Source: JAEXZL01 sp049943125
Lineage (GTDB): Bacteria > Bacillota > Clostridia > Clostridiales > Clostridiaceae
NCBI RefSeq assembly: GCF_049943125.1
Contig: NZ_CP188040.1
Coordinates: forward strand, 1,860,001 to 1,924,000
Reading direction: 5' to 3'
Length of the DNA stretch: 64,000 nt
The stretch's first letter is position 1; each line of letters opens with the position of its first letter. Below the pieces are notes generated by a model. It did no database searches. It was not told the origin of the DNA and saw only the letters and a list, made by a program, of their open reading frames with translations. The position numbers and the translations under genes were made by a program. Below are positions 25,216 to 33,735 of this stretch, in pieces.

Positions 25216-27115
25216 ATTACAAAAATACTATGGAGCTACCATGGTTTTAGAGGATATAACCTTTGAGGTGATGACTAAGGATAGGGTTGGAATAGTAGGA
25301 GATAACGGCTGTGGCAAAACCACCTTATTTAAGATAATCATGGGTATAGAGGGCTATGAAAAGGGGATGCTCACGGTGAGAAAGGGAGCTACCCTGGGTT
25401 ATCTGGAGCAGATGCCCAATTACCCAGAGGGTTATAGGGTGAAGGATGTATTACAGGAAGCCTTTAAGGAGCTTCTTGAGCTTGAAGGTTCCATGAAGCT
25501 TTTGGAGAAGAAGCTCACTGCTGCAGGGGAAGAGGAAGCTGAAAAAATACTAAATAGCTACTCAGAGCTTCAATTAACCTTTGAGGGCTTAGGTGGCTAT
25601 GAAAGAGAAGAGAAGCTCAGCAAGGTATGCACAGGACTTAAGATAAGTGAAGAGTTTTTAGAACAGGACTTTCATAAGCTCAGTGGAGGAGAGAAAACCA
25701 CAGTAATCCTTGGAAAAATCCTTTTGGAGAGTCCTGATATACTCCTTTTAGATGAGCCTTCTAATCATTTGGATTTAGAGGCATTAGAGTGGCTGGAGGA
25801 TTATCTTAAGGAATACAAGGGAGTCGTACTTCTAATTTCTCATGACAGATATTTTTTAGATAAGGTAGCTACAAAGATAGTAGAAATAGAGGATATGGTA
25901 TCTACCACCTATCAGGGGAACTATACTGCCTATGTGAAGGAAAAGGAAAGACAGCTTCAGCTTCAGCTGGATGACTATGAGGATCAGCAAAAGAAGATAA
26001 AGGCTATGGAGAAGTCTATAGCTCAGCTTAGAGACTGGGGTCAGAGAGGAGATAATCCCAAGTTCTTTAAAAAGGCCGCCAGTATGCAGAAGATGCTGGA
26101 CAAAATGGAAAAGATTCATAAGCCTGTATTTGATAGAAGTAGTATATCCATAAATGCTAAATCAGGTGGCAGGTCAGGAAATGAAGTCGTAGTAATAGAA
26201 GGCCTAAGGAAGAGCTATGGTCATAAAACCATATTGAATAATGCAGATTTATTAATCAGGCATGGTGAGGCAGTGAGTCTCATAGGCTCTAACGGCTGTG
26301 GCAAGTCTACTTTAATTAAAATGCTATTGGGCTATGAGACGGCGGATTCTGGCCTGGCTGAGCTAGGAAGCTCAACACTCCTAGCCTATCTTCCTCAGAA
26401 TGTCACCTTTGCTGATAATAATAAAACGGTTCTTGACACCTTCAGAGAGGATATCGTCATGACAGAAGGAAAAGCAAGAGAGTATCTGGCGAAATACATG
26501 TTTTATGGAGAAGGTGTCTTTAAGAAGCTTAGTGGTCTTTCAGGAGGGGAAAGGAGCAGACTGAAGCTAGCAATGATTATGTATAACCCAGTGAACCTTT
26601 TGATCCTAGATGAGCCTACAAACCACCTAGACATTGGTTCCAGGGAAGAGCTTGAGGAGCTTCTAAAGGCCTTTAAAGGAACAATATTATTTGTATCCCA
26701 CGATAGACAGTTTATCAATAACATCGCCACGAGAGTTGTTGAGCTCAAGGATGGGAAGCTTTATTCCTATGAAGGGGACTATGAATATTATAGGAAAAAG
26801 TCTTTAGAGGTCAAGGCACAAAAACTAGAGGAAGCGGAGAAGGATGACAAAAAAGCTGAAATAAAAACAGATAAGGCTGAGAAGGGACAAAATAACAATA
26901 AGGCTTCTAATGGAATGCTATCAGGAAACAGTTTGTGGAGAAAGGAAAAGCTTGAGGGTGAGATAGAAAAAAAGGAAGAGGAGCTAAAGCTCATAGAAGA
27001 AGAGATAGAAGCTTTCTCTGATGACTACGAGAGACTAAATTCTTTATATGCAGATAAGATAAAGGCAGAGGGGGAGCTGGAGAAGCTGATGGAGGAGTAT
27101 TTTACCTATAGTTAG
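25193..27115 (+). CDS. ABC-F family ATPase (ribosome-associated type)
   Basis: 640 residues with two ATP-binding cassettes and no membrane span. Cassette 1: Walker A GDNGCGKTT (about 36-44), signature LSGGEKTTVILGK, Walker B LLLDEPSNHLD. Cassette 2: Walker A GSNGCGKST, signature LSGGERSRLKLA, Walker B LILDEPTNHLD. A basic linker (KKIKAMEKSIAQLRDWGQRGDN) joins them, and the C-terminus is a Lys/Glu-rich coiled coil. ABC-F proteins act on ribosomes in translation or protect them from antibiotics; which applies here is open. ATG 25193 is chosen since GGAG sits 8-9 nt before it. Co-translated with the MFS gene. Confidence 0.92.
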   Translation: MIELALNKLQKYYGATMVLEDITFEVMTKDRVGIVGDNGCGKTTLFKIIMGIEGYEKGMLTVRKGATLGYLEQMPNYPEGYRVKDVLQEAFKELLELEGSMKLLEKKLTAAGEEEAEKILNSYSELQLTFEGLGGYEREEKLSKVCTGLKISEEFLEQDFHKLSGGEKTTVILGKILLESPDILLLDEPSNHLDLEALEWLEDYLKEYKGVVLLISHDRYFLDKVATKIVEIEDMVSTTYQGNYTAYVKEKERQLQLQLDDYEDQQKKIKAMEKSIAQLRDWGQRGDNPKFFKKAASMQKMLDKMEKIHKPVFDRSSISINAKSGGRSGNEVVVIEGLRKSYGHKTILNNADLLIRHGEAVSLIGSNGCGKSTLIKMLLGYETADSGLAELGSSTLLAYLPQNVTFADNNKTVLDTFREDIVMTEGKAREYLAKYMFYGEGVFKKLSGLSGGERSRLKLAMIMYNPVNLLILDEPTNHLDIGSREELEELLKAFKGTILFVSHDRQFINNIATRVVELKDGKLYSYEGDYEYYRKKSLEVKAQKLEEAEKDDKKAEIKTDKAEKGQNNNKASNGMLSGNSLWRKEKLEGEIEKKEEELKLIEEEIEAFSDDYERLNSLYADKIKAEGELEKLMEEYFTYS

Positions 27116-27143
27116 GTGATATAAAAGTTAATTGGTGATAAAT

Positions 27144-27185
27144 AAGCATAGATTTATAACAGTAAGGTGTTAAAAATCTATGCTT
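27144..27185. terminator. Terminator between ABC-F and the membrane protein gene
   Basis: AAGCATAGATTT and AAATCTATGCTT are 12-bp arms around an 18-nt loop; likely serves both convergent genes. Confidence 0.65.
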
Positions 27186-27195
27186 TCTTATAAGC

Positions 27196-27861
27196 TTAAA
27201 GAATATAATTAGATATTAGTTTTTGAGTAATAAATATTGCTCCTACAATAATAATTGCTGTTATTAAAGGGATGGTTACTAAGGTGGTATCTAAAAAATA
27301 TGCATTGGCAATAGCTAGGCTAAGTAGCAACATGAATAAAAGCCATAGCTTTATAAAAGATATGATTTTATTTTCTTTTTTATTTTTAAAGGAATTTTTA
27401 ATAATGTAATTTACGATTAAGTTAGCAGCGATAATTATAATTAACATGTTAATTATGTCTCCTACAGAAATAGGAAGTACGATAGTATTCTCTCCATTAG
27501 CAAGGCCACTAATTAAAAATTTTATTATTGTTATGAAGCCTATTATCCAGATATATGAAAGGTAGGATTCGATTATATCACAAAGCTTTTGAGTCTTAGT
27601 TCTTTTAGGCATATTCTCTATAATTTCATCACAGACTTCTTTATAATTGCATCCCATAACCTTCTGGATATCTTCTCCACGGTCCTGTCCATCAAGAATC
27701 ATCTGAATTAGATCTTCACGAACTAACTCCTGATTATACATAGTCATGTCTGAGCCTCGAAGGTAAACTATCATATCTGTATAGATTTCATTATTGCTCT
27801 TAAGTAATTTTTTTTCTCTATCGTTATTTTTTCGGAGCAATTCTTTACACTTTTTATTCAT
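27196..27861 (-). CDS. Membrane protein with HAAS/DUF1048-like N-terminus
   Basis: 221 residues. The soluble N-terminal third has YNQELVREDLIQMILDGQDRG and GCNYKEVCDEIIENMP, resembling the helical HAAS/DUF1048 domain that pairs with PadR regulators. About four membrane spans follow (IIGFITIIKFLISGL; GDIINMLIIIIAANLIVNYII; LWLLFMLLLSLAIANAYF; TIPLITAIIIVGAIFI). Its start overlaps the end of the PadR gene by 8 bp. The function is unknown; partners of this type are often membrane targets or co-sensors of PadR proteins. The family name is tentative. Confidence 0.65.
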   Translation of the reverse strand: MNKKCKELLRKNNDREKKLLKSNNEIYTDMIVYLRGSDMTMYNQELVREDLIQMILDGQDRGEDIQKVMGCNYKEVCDEIIENMPKRTKTQKLCDIIESYLSYIWIIGFITIIKFLISGLANGENTIVLPISVGDIINMLIIIIAANLIVNYIIKNSFKNKKENKIISFIKLWLLFMLLLSLAIANAYFLDTTLVTIPLITAIIIVGAIFITQKLISNYIL

Positions 27862-28186
27862 TTACAGCATCCCCCTGTAATAGATTATTTACAGCATAAT
27901 TTAATTCATTCCAATTGTCTTTAAACTCTACTAATGCTTCTTGGCCTCTTGAGGTTAGTGAATAATATTTTCTTTTAGGTCCGGTACTAGAGTCCTTTAA
28001 GGTAGCGCTTATCATTTCATTTTTCTGCAATCTTAATATTATTGGGTATATGGTACCCTCGGATATTTCGCCAAAGCCATATTTTTTAAGCTTTTCTGAT
28101 ATCTCATAGGCGTAGGTTTCCTGCATATTTATGATTTCTAAAATACAGCCCTCCAGCATACCCTTAAGCATCTGCGATGGAATCAT
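27854..28186 (-). CDS. PadR-family transcriptional regulator
   Basis: 110 residues: MLKGMLEGCILEIINMQETYAYEISEKL, the wing GFGEISEGTIYPIILRLQKNEMI, GPKRKYYSLTSRGQEAL and a C-terminal dimerisation helix of the short PadR subfamily. RBS AAGGAGG. It is first in a two-gene operon with the HAAS-like membrane protein. An inverted repeat surrounds its own promoter, so autorepression is likely. Confidence 0.92.
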   Translation of the reverse strand: MIPSQMLKGMLEGCILEIINMQETYAYEISEKLKKYGFGEISEGTIYPIILRLQKNEMISATLKDSSTGPKRKYYSLTSRGQEALVEFKDNWNELNYAVNNLLQGDAVNE

Positions 28187-28203
28187 TAGTTGTCCTCCTT
28201 ATA

Positions 28204-28260
28204 CTACCTTGCATAACAAGTTACTAACTATATTGTAATGCAAGGTAGATGGAAATTCAA
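28204..28260 (-). promoter_or_regulatory. PadR promoter with inverted-repeat operator
   Basis: Minus strand: TTGAAT (28255-28260), 17-bp spacer, TACAAT (28232-28237). CTACCTTGCAT (28204-28214) and ATGCAAGGTAG (28238-28248) are perfect 11-bp arms. One arm fills the promoter spacer and the other lies just after the predicted transcription start. Confidence 0.65.
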
Positions 28261-28350
28261 GGGTTATCTTAGGTTTATTATAATTTTCTAATTTAATATT
28301 AAATTCCCAAAACAGTTATGCTATAATTATCATCAATCGGAGGTGAAGTG

Positions 28351-30078
28351 ATGACTATAAAATATCAATTAAATACAGCAAAGTTTCTTCGCCAGCTCTT
28401 GGATAGAACTAATGCCACAATTCCTATAGTTAAATATTCTCCTAGCAAGGTGGAATTTGCTGAAGGGAATACTGTGCCTCTACCTAGGAGTTCACCTGAG
28501 GAGCAGGGGATATCCTCATCTCTTCTGGAGGAATATTATAGAGAGCTTTATGAAAAAACTGAAGGAAAGCTCCATTCAGCAATGATAATTAAGAATGATA
28601 ATGTTATAGCAGAGTGTAATTTTTCCCCTTATACCAATAAAGTGTGGCATGAAGTTTTTTCTTTTACTAAGAGTGTTACCGGTCTTGCTATAGGTTTTTT
28701 AGTTGAGGAGGGAAAGCTTTCTCTAGATGAAAAGGTGGTTAAGATTTTTGATGAGCAGTCCTCGGCAGTTGTTAAGCTGAAGCTTAGAAATCTCACAGTA
28801 GAGCATCTTCTTACCATGACCAGTGGGATAGCCTTCAATGAGGTTGGATCTATTGTTGAGGAGGATTGGATACGGGGGTTTTTAGAGGCTACTCTTAAAT
28901 TTGATCCTGGTACAAAGTTTAATTACAATAGCATGAACTCCTATATGCTGGCAGCAATAGTAAGGATGAAGACAGGGATAAGCGTTACAGAGTACTTAAA
29001 ACCCAGACTATTTGATCCCATGGAAATTTACTGCTATCATTGGGAAACATGCCCTAAAGGTATAGAAAAGGGAGGCTGGGGTCTGTATTTACTTCTAGAG
29101 GATATGGCTAAGCTGGGAGCTCTTTACCTTAATAAAGGAGCATGGAAGGGAAAACAGCTGATATCTAGAGAATGGATGGAGGCAGCCACAAGTAAAAAGT
29201 CAGAGGTAGATGAAGCTGTAAGTCGCTATGATTATGGCTATCATGTATGGGTAGGAGAGAGCCCTAATGCCATTGTTCTTAACGGTATGTTTGGTCAGAA
29301 TGTGGTGGCTTTTCCTGACAGCGGCATTGTAGCAGCGGTGACCGGTGGAGAAAACTTTATGTTCCATGGCAGTGATTTTTTCAATGTCAGCGAGAAATAT
29401 CTATCTAGGGTGGAAGAGGTGATGCCAACCTTTTACAGCAGAATAAGCTCAAAGAAGCTTTGTAGAGCTTTAGATGGATACTCTACCAAGGACAGCTATA
29501 TAGTGAAAAAATCCTTTAAGAGGGAGCTTAAAGAAATTGATGGTTTATCCTATGAATATGAAAATATAGGCTCCATAGGTATCGTCCCTATTCTGGTACA
29601 GATGATACAAAATAATTATACCAAGGGTATAAAGACTGTAGCCTTTTCTGTGATAGAAAACAAGCTTTTTATAACCTTCCAGGAAGGAGAAGTCTTTTAT
29701 AAAATACCTGTAGGACTTGGGAGCTATGAAGAAAGCAAAATCAATGTAAATGATGAGGTTTATCTTCTAAAGGCCATAGGTATATTTGCAAAAAATGAAG
29801 ATGATCTTCTAACCTTAAAGGTGAAGCTAGTATTTCCTGAGATATCTAATACAAGATTTATTCGCTTTTATTTCAATGGCGATGAGGTTATAAGTCGCTG
29901 GAATGAAGAGCCAGGGATAGGCTATGTAGTGAATCTTATGGATACCTTTAACGATATGGAGGGAAAAACAAGTATCTTTGATTTAGTTACAGGAAAGCTA
30001 GATAAGGAGCTTATACATCATCTAATAAAGCATGTTTTAGAACCAGAGTTAAAGGGGAGCTTAATAAAGAAATCATAG
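28351..30078 (+). CDS. Beta-lactamase-related serine hydrolase
   Basis: 575 residues; class C beta-lactamase/penicillin-binding fold in the first 350 residues. The catalytic S-x-x-K is S104-F-T-K107 (EVFSFTKSVTGL) and the YxN motif is in FNYNSMNSYML. The remaining 220 residues are a beta-rich domain seen in related clostridial hydrolases. No signal peptide is evident, so it probably works in the cytoplasm as an esterase or peptidase and not as a resistance enzyme. ATG 28351 is preferred to GTG 28348, with GGAGG upstream. Confidence 0.88.
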   Translation: MTIKYQLNTAKFLRQLLDRTNATIPIVKYSPSKVEFAEGNTVPLPRSSPEEQGISSSLLEEYYRELYEKTEGKLHSAMIIKNDNVIAECNFSPYTNKVWHEVFSFTKSVTGLAIGFLVEEGKLSLDEKVVKIFDEQSSAVVKLKLRNLTVEHLLTMTSGIAFNEVGSIVEEDWIRGFLEATLKFDPGTKFNYNSMNSYMLAAIVRMKTGISVTEYLKPRLFDPMEIYCYHWETCPKGIEKGGWGLYLLLEDMAKLGALYLNKGAWKGKQLISREWMEAATSKKSEVDEAVSRYDYGYHVWVGESPNAIVLNGMFGQNVVAFPDSGIVAAVTGGENFMFHGSDFFNVSEKYLSRVEEVMPTFYSRISSKKLCRALDGYSTKDSYIVKKSFKRELKEIDGLSYEYENIGSIGIVPILVQMIQNNYTKGIKTVAFSVIENKLFITFQEGEVFYKIPVGLGSYEESKINVNDEVYLLKAIGIFAKNEDDLLTLKVKLVFPEISNTRFIRFYFNGDEVISRWNEEPGIGYVVNLMDTFNDMEGKTSIFDLVTGKLDKELIHHLIKHVLEPELKGSLIKKS

Positions 30079-30098
30079 CTTATTATATAAAGATAAGA

Positions 30099-30129
30099 AA
30101 AAGACAGAGCACCTTAAGCCCTGTCTTTT
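30099..30129. terminator. Terminator between serine hydrolase and NifX-like genes
   Basis: AAAAGACAG-A-GC, loop, GC-C-CTGTCTTTT. It can act for both convergent genes. Confidence 0.7.
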
Positions 30130-30146
30130 CTATTCATAAGCTATAA

Positions 30147-30554
30147 TTAATGGCTTCCGCAGCTTCCGTGACCACAGCTGCCATTATGTTCATGGTGGTG
30201 ATCATGATGATGGTCACCGTGATGATGATTACAGGTTGCATCAGAGTTGTAAGAAAGAGTTCCGGCTAATAATTGAGCTACAGCTTCATCAGCATCTCCT
30301 GAAACACCTCCGTATAAAGTAATGCCTGCTGCAGAAAGAGCTGCCTTAGCACCACCACCAATACCTCCACAGATGAGAGTATTAACTTCTAGGCTTTTTA
30401 AGAAGCCAGCTAATGCACCATGACCGCTTCCTTCAGTATTAACAACCCTCTCTTCTGCTACTTTATCATTTTCAATAGAGTAGAGCTTAAATTGTTCAGT
30501 GTGTCCAAAGTGCTGAAATACCTTTCCATTCTCATAGGTTACTGCAATTTTCAT
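30147..30554 (-). CDS. NifX/NifB-type iron-molybdenum cofactor-binding domain protein with His-rich tail
   Basis: 135 residues. The dinitrogenase cofactor domain runs from KIAVTYENGKVFQHFGHTEQF through LICGGIGGGAKAAL to about residue 105. The end is a metal-binding tail rich in His, with HHHGDHHHD followed by cysteines (SCGHGSCGSH). ATG 30554 is chosen since GGAG lies about 9 nt upstream. It directly follows the DUF134 gene, a pairing common in anaerobes without nitrogenase. Binding of Fe-S, Mo or other metal is suggested by the tail but the role is unknown. Confidence 0.88.
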   Translation of the reverse strand: MKIAVTYENGKVFQHFGHTEQFKLYSIENDKVAEERVVNTEGSGHGALAGFLKSLEVNTLICGGIGGGAKAALSAAGITLYGGVSGDADEAVAQLLAGTLSYNSDATCNHHHGDHHHDHHHEHNGSCGHGSCGSH

Positions 30555-30555
30555 G

Positions 30556-30927
30556 TTAATCATCTCCATTTTTTATTTGCAATATAGATCTTTTTTTATG
30601 ACAGTGATTACAGCTACAGCCGAGCTTTTCACCCTGGCAGAGGATATATTCTCCACCTTCTATACGGAGCTCATGACCATTGATAAGACATTCTGCAAGC
30701 TTAACTCTCGCACTATTATAAATAGCTTGGGCTGTTGTTCTGGCTACTCCCATGCTCTCTGCACAGGCTTCCTGGCTCATACCATCTAGGTCAATTAATC
30801 GAATAGCTTCATATTCATCTAAAGTCATGGTGATAATAGCTATTTCCTTTCCCAGTAATCCTGTGGGACCAAAGCTTCTATTTTTAGGGAGGGAACATAT
30901 TCTTCTTCTTTTCAATGGCCTAGGCAT
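30556..30927 (-). CDS. DUF134 (UPF0251) DNA-binding protein
   Basis: 123 residues, with MPRPLKRRRIC at the start, the HTH MTLDEYEAIRLIDLDGMSQEACAESMGVARTTAQAIYNSARVK split over about 40-80, and a Cys-rich C-terminus (GEKLGCSCNHCHKK). The family resembles region 4 of sigma factors with a metal-binding end. It is the first gene of the unit with the NifX-like gene, which starts within 2 bp of its stop. Its promoter carries twin palindromes, suggesting autoregulation with a metal signal (inference). Confidence 0.88.
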   Translation of the reverse strand: MPRPLKRRRICSLPKNRSFGPTGLLGKEIAIITMTLDEYEAIRLIDLDGMSQEACAESMGVARTTAQAIYNSARVKLAECLINGHELRIEGGEYILCQGEKLGCSCNHCHKKRSILQIKNGDD

Positions 30928-30952
30928 ATTTAATCACCCCATAAAATAATTT

Positions 30953-31005
30953 TGGCATATGCCATTTATTAATATAATTATAATTTAATTAATGGCATAT
31001 GTCAA
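30953..31005 (-). promoter_or_regulatory. DUF134 promoter with two TGGCATATGCCA-type operators
   Basis: Minus strand TTGACA (31000-31005), 17-bp spacer, TATAAT (30977-30982): near-consensus. The 12-bp palindrome TGGCATATGCCA is at 30953-30964, just after the predicted start. A one-mismatch copy at 30993-31004 covers the -35 box. The centres are 40 bp apart, about four helical turns. Confidence 0.75.
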
Positions 31006-31021
31006 TAATACTTTGCTAATA

Positions 31022-31837
31022 TCAACAATTCTTAATAAACTTTATTAATTCATCATTAAACTTATCCTTTTCGTCATAGAAGGATCCATGACCGCTGAAT
31101 TGGAAGGGGACAAGTTTTGAATTCCTGATATTTTGATTCTGTATTTCCCCTAAACAGAAGGGGACAATCTTATCGTGGATACCGTGAATTATCAAGGTAT
31201 CAGCCTTTATTTCCTTTAGGTCGGAGAAAAGCACTTCTTTAATCCAGGTTTCTTCAATTGCTGCAGTAGCCCAGCTGGCAGCCTGCAATCCCATATTAAA
31301 TAGCCAGTCGTTCAGCGGCTCACTGGTATGCTGGAAGAAAAAATTACTTCCAAAATCTCTGAGCATCTGTGGACGATCCTCATAGGTTTCTTCAATCATC
31401 TTAAGGACATCCTCCTTGTTAAGCCCACAGGGGAAGTTTGGCCTTTTTATAAGGCTAGGAGCTGCGGCAGCGATAAGCACAAGCTTTGATACACTATAAC
31501 CCCTATATCTAGCCATATATCTTATGGCTATTGCTCCTCCAGTAGAGTGTCCTGCTAATACAAAGCTCTTAAGCTTTAGTGCATCCACTACTGCCCTTAC
31601 ATCATCTGCTAGTCTGTCATAATCATAGCCCTCAAAAGGCTTGTCTGACATTCCAAAGCCTCGTGTATCTATACCTATGCAGCGATAACCCATTTTGGGA
31701 AGCACATTAAACTGATACTCAAAGAGTCGGTGGCTAGCTGGCCACCCATGGAGAAATAAAATTGTTTCTTCTCCTCTAGGATTTAAGTCCTCCACATATA
31801 TTTTAACCTCTGGTTCTACCATAACGTAGTAACCCAT
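31022..31837 (-). CDS. Alpha/beta-fold hydrolase
   Basis: 271 residues with the oxyanion motif LHGWPAS (30-35), IGIDTRGFGMSDKP, the nucleophile elbow AGHSTGG (Ser98), an acid in IIHGIHDKIVP and the catalytic His in FSGHGSFYDEKD. This is the haloperoxidase/epoxide-hydrolase-like branch; the substrate cannot be inferred. RBS GGAGG. Single gene; the stop is next to the DUF134 promoter region, so transcription may run towards it. Confidence 0.9.
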   Translation of the reverse strand: MGYYVMVEPEVKIYVEDLNPRGEETILFLHGWPASHRLFEYQFNVLPKMGYRCIGIDTRGFGMSDKPFEGYDYDRLADDVRAVVDALKLKSFVLAGHSTGGAIAIRYMARYRGYSVSKLVLIAAAAPSLIKRPNFPCGLNKEDVLKMIEETYEDRPQMLRDFGSNFFFQHTSEPLNDWLFNMGLQAASWATAAIEETWIKEVLFSDLKEIKADTLIIHGIHDKIVPFCLGEIQNQNIRNSKLVPFQFSGHGSFYDEKDKFNDELIKFIKNC

Positions 31838-32010
31838 TTAAAGCCTCCAAAAAAATAGTATATATCTAGGATATTCATTGAGATGGTATCAGTGAAGAGA
31901 TAAGCGCAAAATAAATGAGCTTTACCAAAAGATAATTCACCATTCAATTAACTTACACATCATAATATAGTAAATGACAAAATATAGGTGATTATTATCT
32001 TTCCAGTTAT

Positions 32011-32039
32011 TGTAAAGGAGTTATGTATATTATATTATT
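32011..32039 (+). promoter_or_regulatory. Candidate sigma-A promoter of the DUF1697 gene
   Basis: TTGTAA (32011-32016), 17-bp spacer, TATTAT (32034-32039). Confidence 0.45.
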
Positions 32040-32114
32040 ATAGGATAAGGAAGCTTTATATAAGCTGGTGGTATTGTTAAGTCCTTGTAGTCTATAGCTA
32101 AAGGAGGGAGATTA

Positions 32115-32660
32115 GTGATATACGTAGCACTGCTGAGAGGTATTAATGTTGGTGGTAATAATAAAATTTCCATGAAGCTTTTGAAGGAAACCTTCGAAAG
32201 AGCAGGCATGGAAGAGGTAATTGCATATATAAATTCCGGTAATGTAATATTCAAAGCCACAGATTATAGAATTAATGAGCTTTCAGAGCTTTTGGAAAAA
32301 GCAATACTAGAGGATTTTAGCCTGGATATTAAGGTTTTGCTTAGAACTCATGAGGATTTTGAAAGGCTCCTAGCTATGATTCCTGAGGATTTGAGCAATG
32401 ATGGTTCTATGAAATGTGATATTCTTTTTCTCTGGGAGGATATAACTCCTCAGGAGCTTATTGATCAAGTAAAGCCAAAGGCTGATATAGACACGGTAAT
32501 ATCCTCTGATACGGAAGTGATTTGGGTAGTTTCTAGAGATAATGTCACCAAGAGCAAGCTTAATAAGCTTATAGGGACAAAGGCTTATAAGAAGGTAACT
32601 GTTAGGAATATAAATACTACAAGAAAGATATACACATTAATGAACTCTATTATGAACTGA
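32115..32660 (+). CDS. DUF1697 protein
   Basis: 181 residues beginning IYVALLRGINVGGNNKISMKLL and containing YINSGNVIFKA, hallmarks of DUF1697. The function of this common family is unknown. The start is GTG 32115, with AAGGAGGGAG upstream. Probably monocistronic or read into the DUF4180 gene, 75 bp downstream. Confidence 0.88.
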   Translation: MIYVALLRGINVGGNNKISMKLLKETFERAGMEEVIAYINSGNVIFKATDYRINELSELLEKAILEDFSLDIKVLLRTHEDFERLLAMIPEDLSNDGSMKCDILFLWEDITPQELIDQVKPKADIDTVISSDTEVIWVVSRDNVTKSKLNKLIGTKAYKKVTVRNINTTRKIYTLMNSIMN

Positions 32661-32678
32661 TGAACACTATAAAATGAT

Positions 32679-32735
32679 AAAGGAGTATTTAGTGAGAGTT
32701 TAGTACTACAAACACTATCTCACTAAAGATAAAAT
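32679..32735 (+). promoter_or_regulatory. Ribosome site separated from the start codon by a hairpin
   Basis: AAAGGAG (32679-32685) is about 50 nt before the DUF4180 ATG, too far to act directly. Between them TTTAGTGAGA (32688-32697) and TCTCACTAAA (32718-32727) form a perfect 10-bp stem. With the stem folded, only TA plus GATAAAAT (10 nt) separate the ribosome site from the ATG. No T run follows, so it is not a terminator. Confidence 0.5.
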
Positions 32736-33101
32736 ATGAAAATAAATATAATAAAAGAAAATAATACTGAGATTGCTGTTTTAGATAGCAGCGATATACT
32801 TATAAATGATGTACAGTCGGCATTAGATCTTATAGCAACTGTAGGATGGGAAACTGGCTGTTCCCGTATAATTATAGATAAGTCATTGATAAGTGAAGAG
32901 TTTTTTGATTTGAAAACAAAGCTTGCAGGAGAAATACTGCAAAAGTTCATTAACTATCATGTGAACATAGCCATTGTAGGTGATTTTTCTGTATACACAA
33001 GCAAGAGCCTTAGAGACTTTATATATGAAAGCAATAAAGGAAGGAATATATTTTTCCTGCCTGATGAAAAGGCTGCTATTGATAAATTGAGCAAGGTATA
33101 A
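32736..33101 (+). CDS. DUF4180 protein
   Basis: 121 residues; MKINIIKENNTEIAVLDSSD, VQSALDLIATVGWETGCSRIII and the C-terminal NIFFLPDEKAAIDKL match DUF4180, a family of unknown function resembling a STAS-like alpha/beta fold. ATG 32736 is the only usable start, as an in-frame stop (TAA) lies at 32730-32732. No ribosome site is adjacent; see the hairpin upstream. Confidence 0.85.
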   Translation: MKINIIKENNTEIAVLDSSDILINDVQSALDLIATVGWETGCSRIIIDKSLISEEFFDLKTKLAGEILQKFINYHVNIAIVGDFSVYTSKSLRDFIYESNKGRNIFFLPDEKAAIDKLSKV

Positions 33102-33135
33102 GCTTAAAACGGAAAAATTAAGGGGAGATAAATTA

Positions 33136-33618
33136 ATGGCGGATTGTGGATTCTTAAATAATAGCGGTTGGTTTAGGTATCGTGCTGCAGCTATCATAAT
33201 TGAAGAAGGGCATGTACTCATGGTTAAAAATGATAGGGATCCATACTACTACTCTGTGGGTGGAGGAGTGCATCAAAATGAAACTGCAGAAGCTGCAGTC
33301 TGTCGTGAGGTTCTTGAGGAAACTGGTGTAGAATATGAGATTGAACGCTTGGCGTACATTCACGAAAACTTTTTTATTGGCACAGAAAACCTTGAAGGGG
33401 TACCTTGTCATGAGGTTGCCTTTTATTTTTTAATGAAACCACGAGGGACACGGGAATTGCCAATCAGTAACAGCCATGGTATTCATGGTGATAGAGAGCA
33501 TATGGTTTGGCTCCCTGTAAAGGATTTTGATAATTTTTATGCTTATCCAAGTTTCTTTGCAGAAAAGCTGTTAAATATGAAAGAGTCAGTGGAGCATGTT
33601 GTTACAAAGGAATATTAA
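33136..33618 (+). CDS. Nudix hydrolase
   Basis: 160 residues. The Nudix box GGGVHQNETAEAAVCREVLEETGVE (about 44-66) is complete, with the REVLEETG core that binds metal. The enzyme would hydrolyse a nucleoside diphosphate linked to another group; the substrate is unknown. ATG with GGGGAG upstream. It follows DUF4180 by 34 bp. Confidence 0.9.
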   Translation: MADCGFLNNSGWFRYRAAAIIIEEGHVLMVKNDRDPYYYSVGGGVHQNETAEAAVCREVLEETGVEYEIERLAYIHENFFIGTENLEGVPCHEVAFYFLMKPRGTRELPISNSHGIHGDREHMVWLPVKDFDNFYAYPSFFAEKLLNMKESVEHVVTKEY

Positions 33619-33735
33619 GCTTCTGATTATCTAGAAATATATGATATTGTTGTTTCATAGGGTAATATTGGCAGATAAAGCGGTAGCAATATTTATAAAT
33701 GAGAAAATGAAAGACGAGAGGAGATAGGATATTAT

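Noticed and set aside
28351..30078. Antibiotic-resistance beta-lactamase
   Set aside because: No signal peptide and an extra C-terminal domain; more likely an esterase or peptidase of the same fold.
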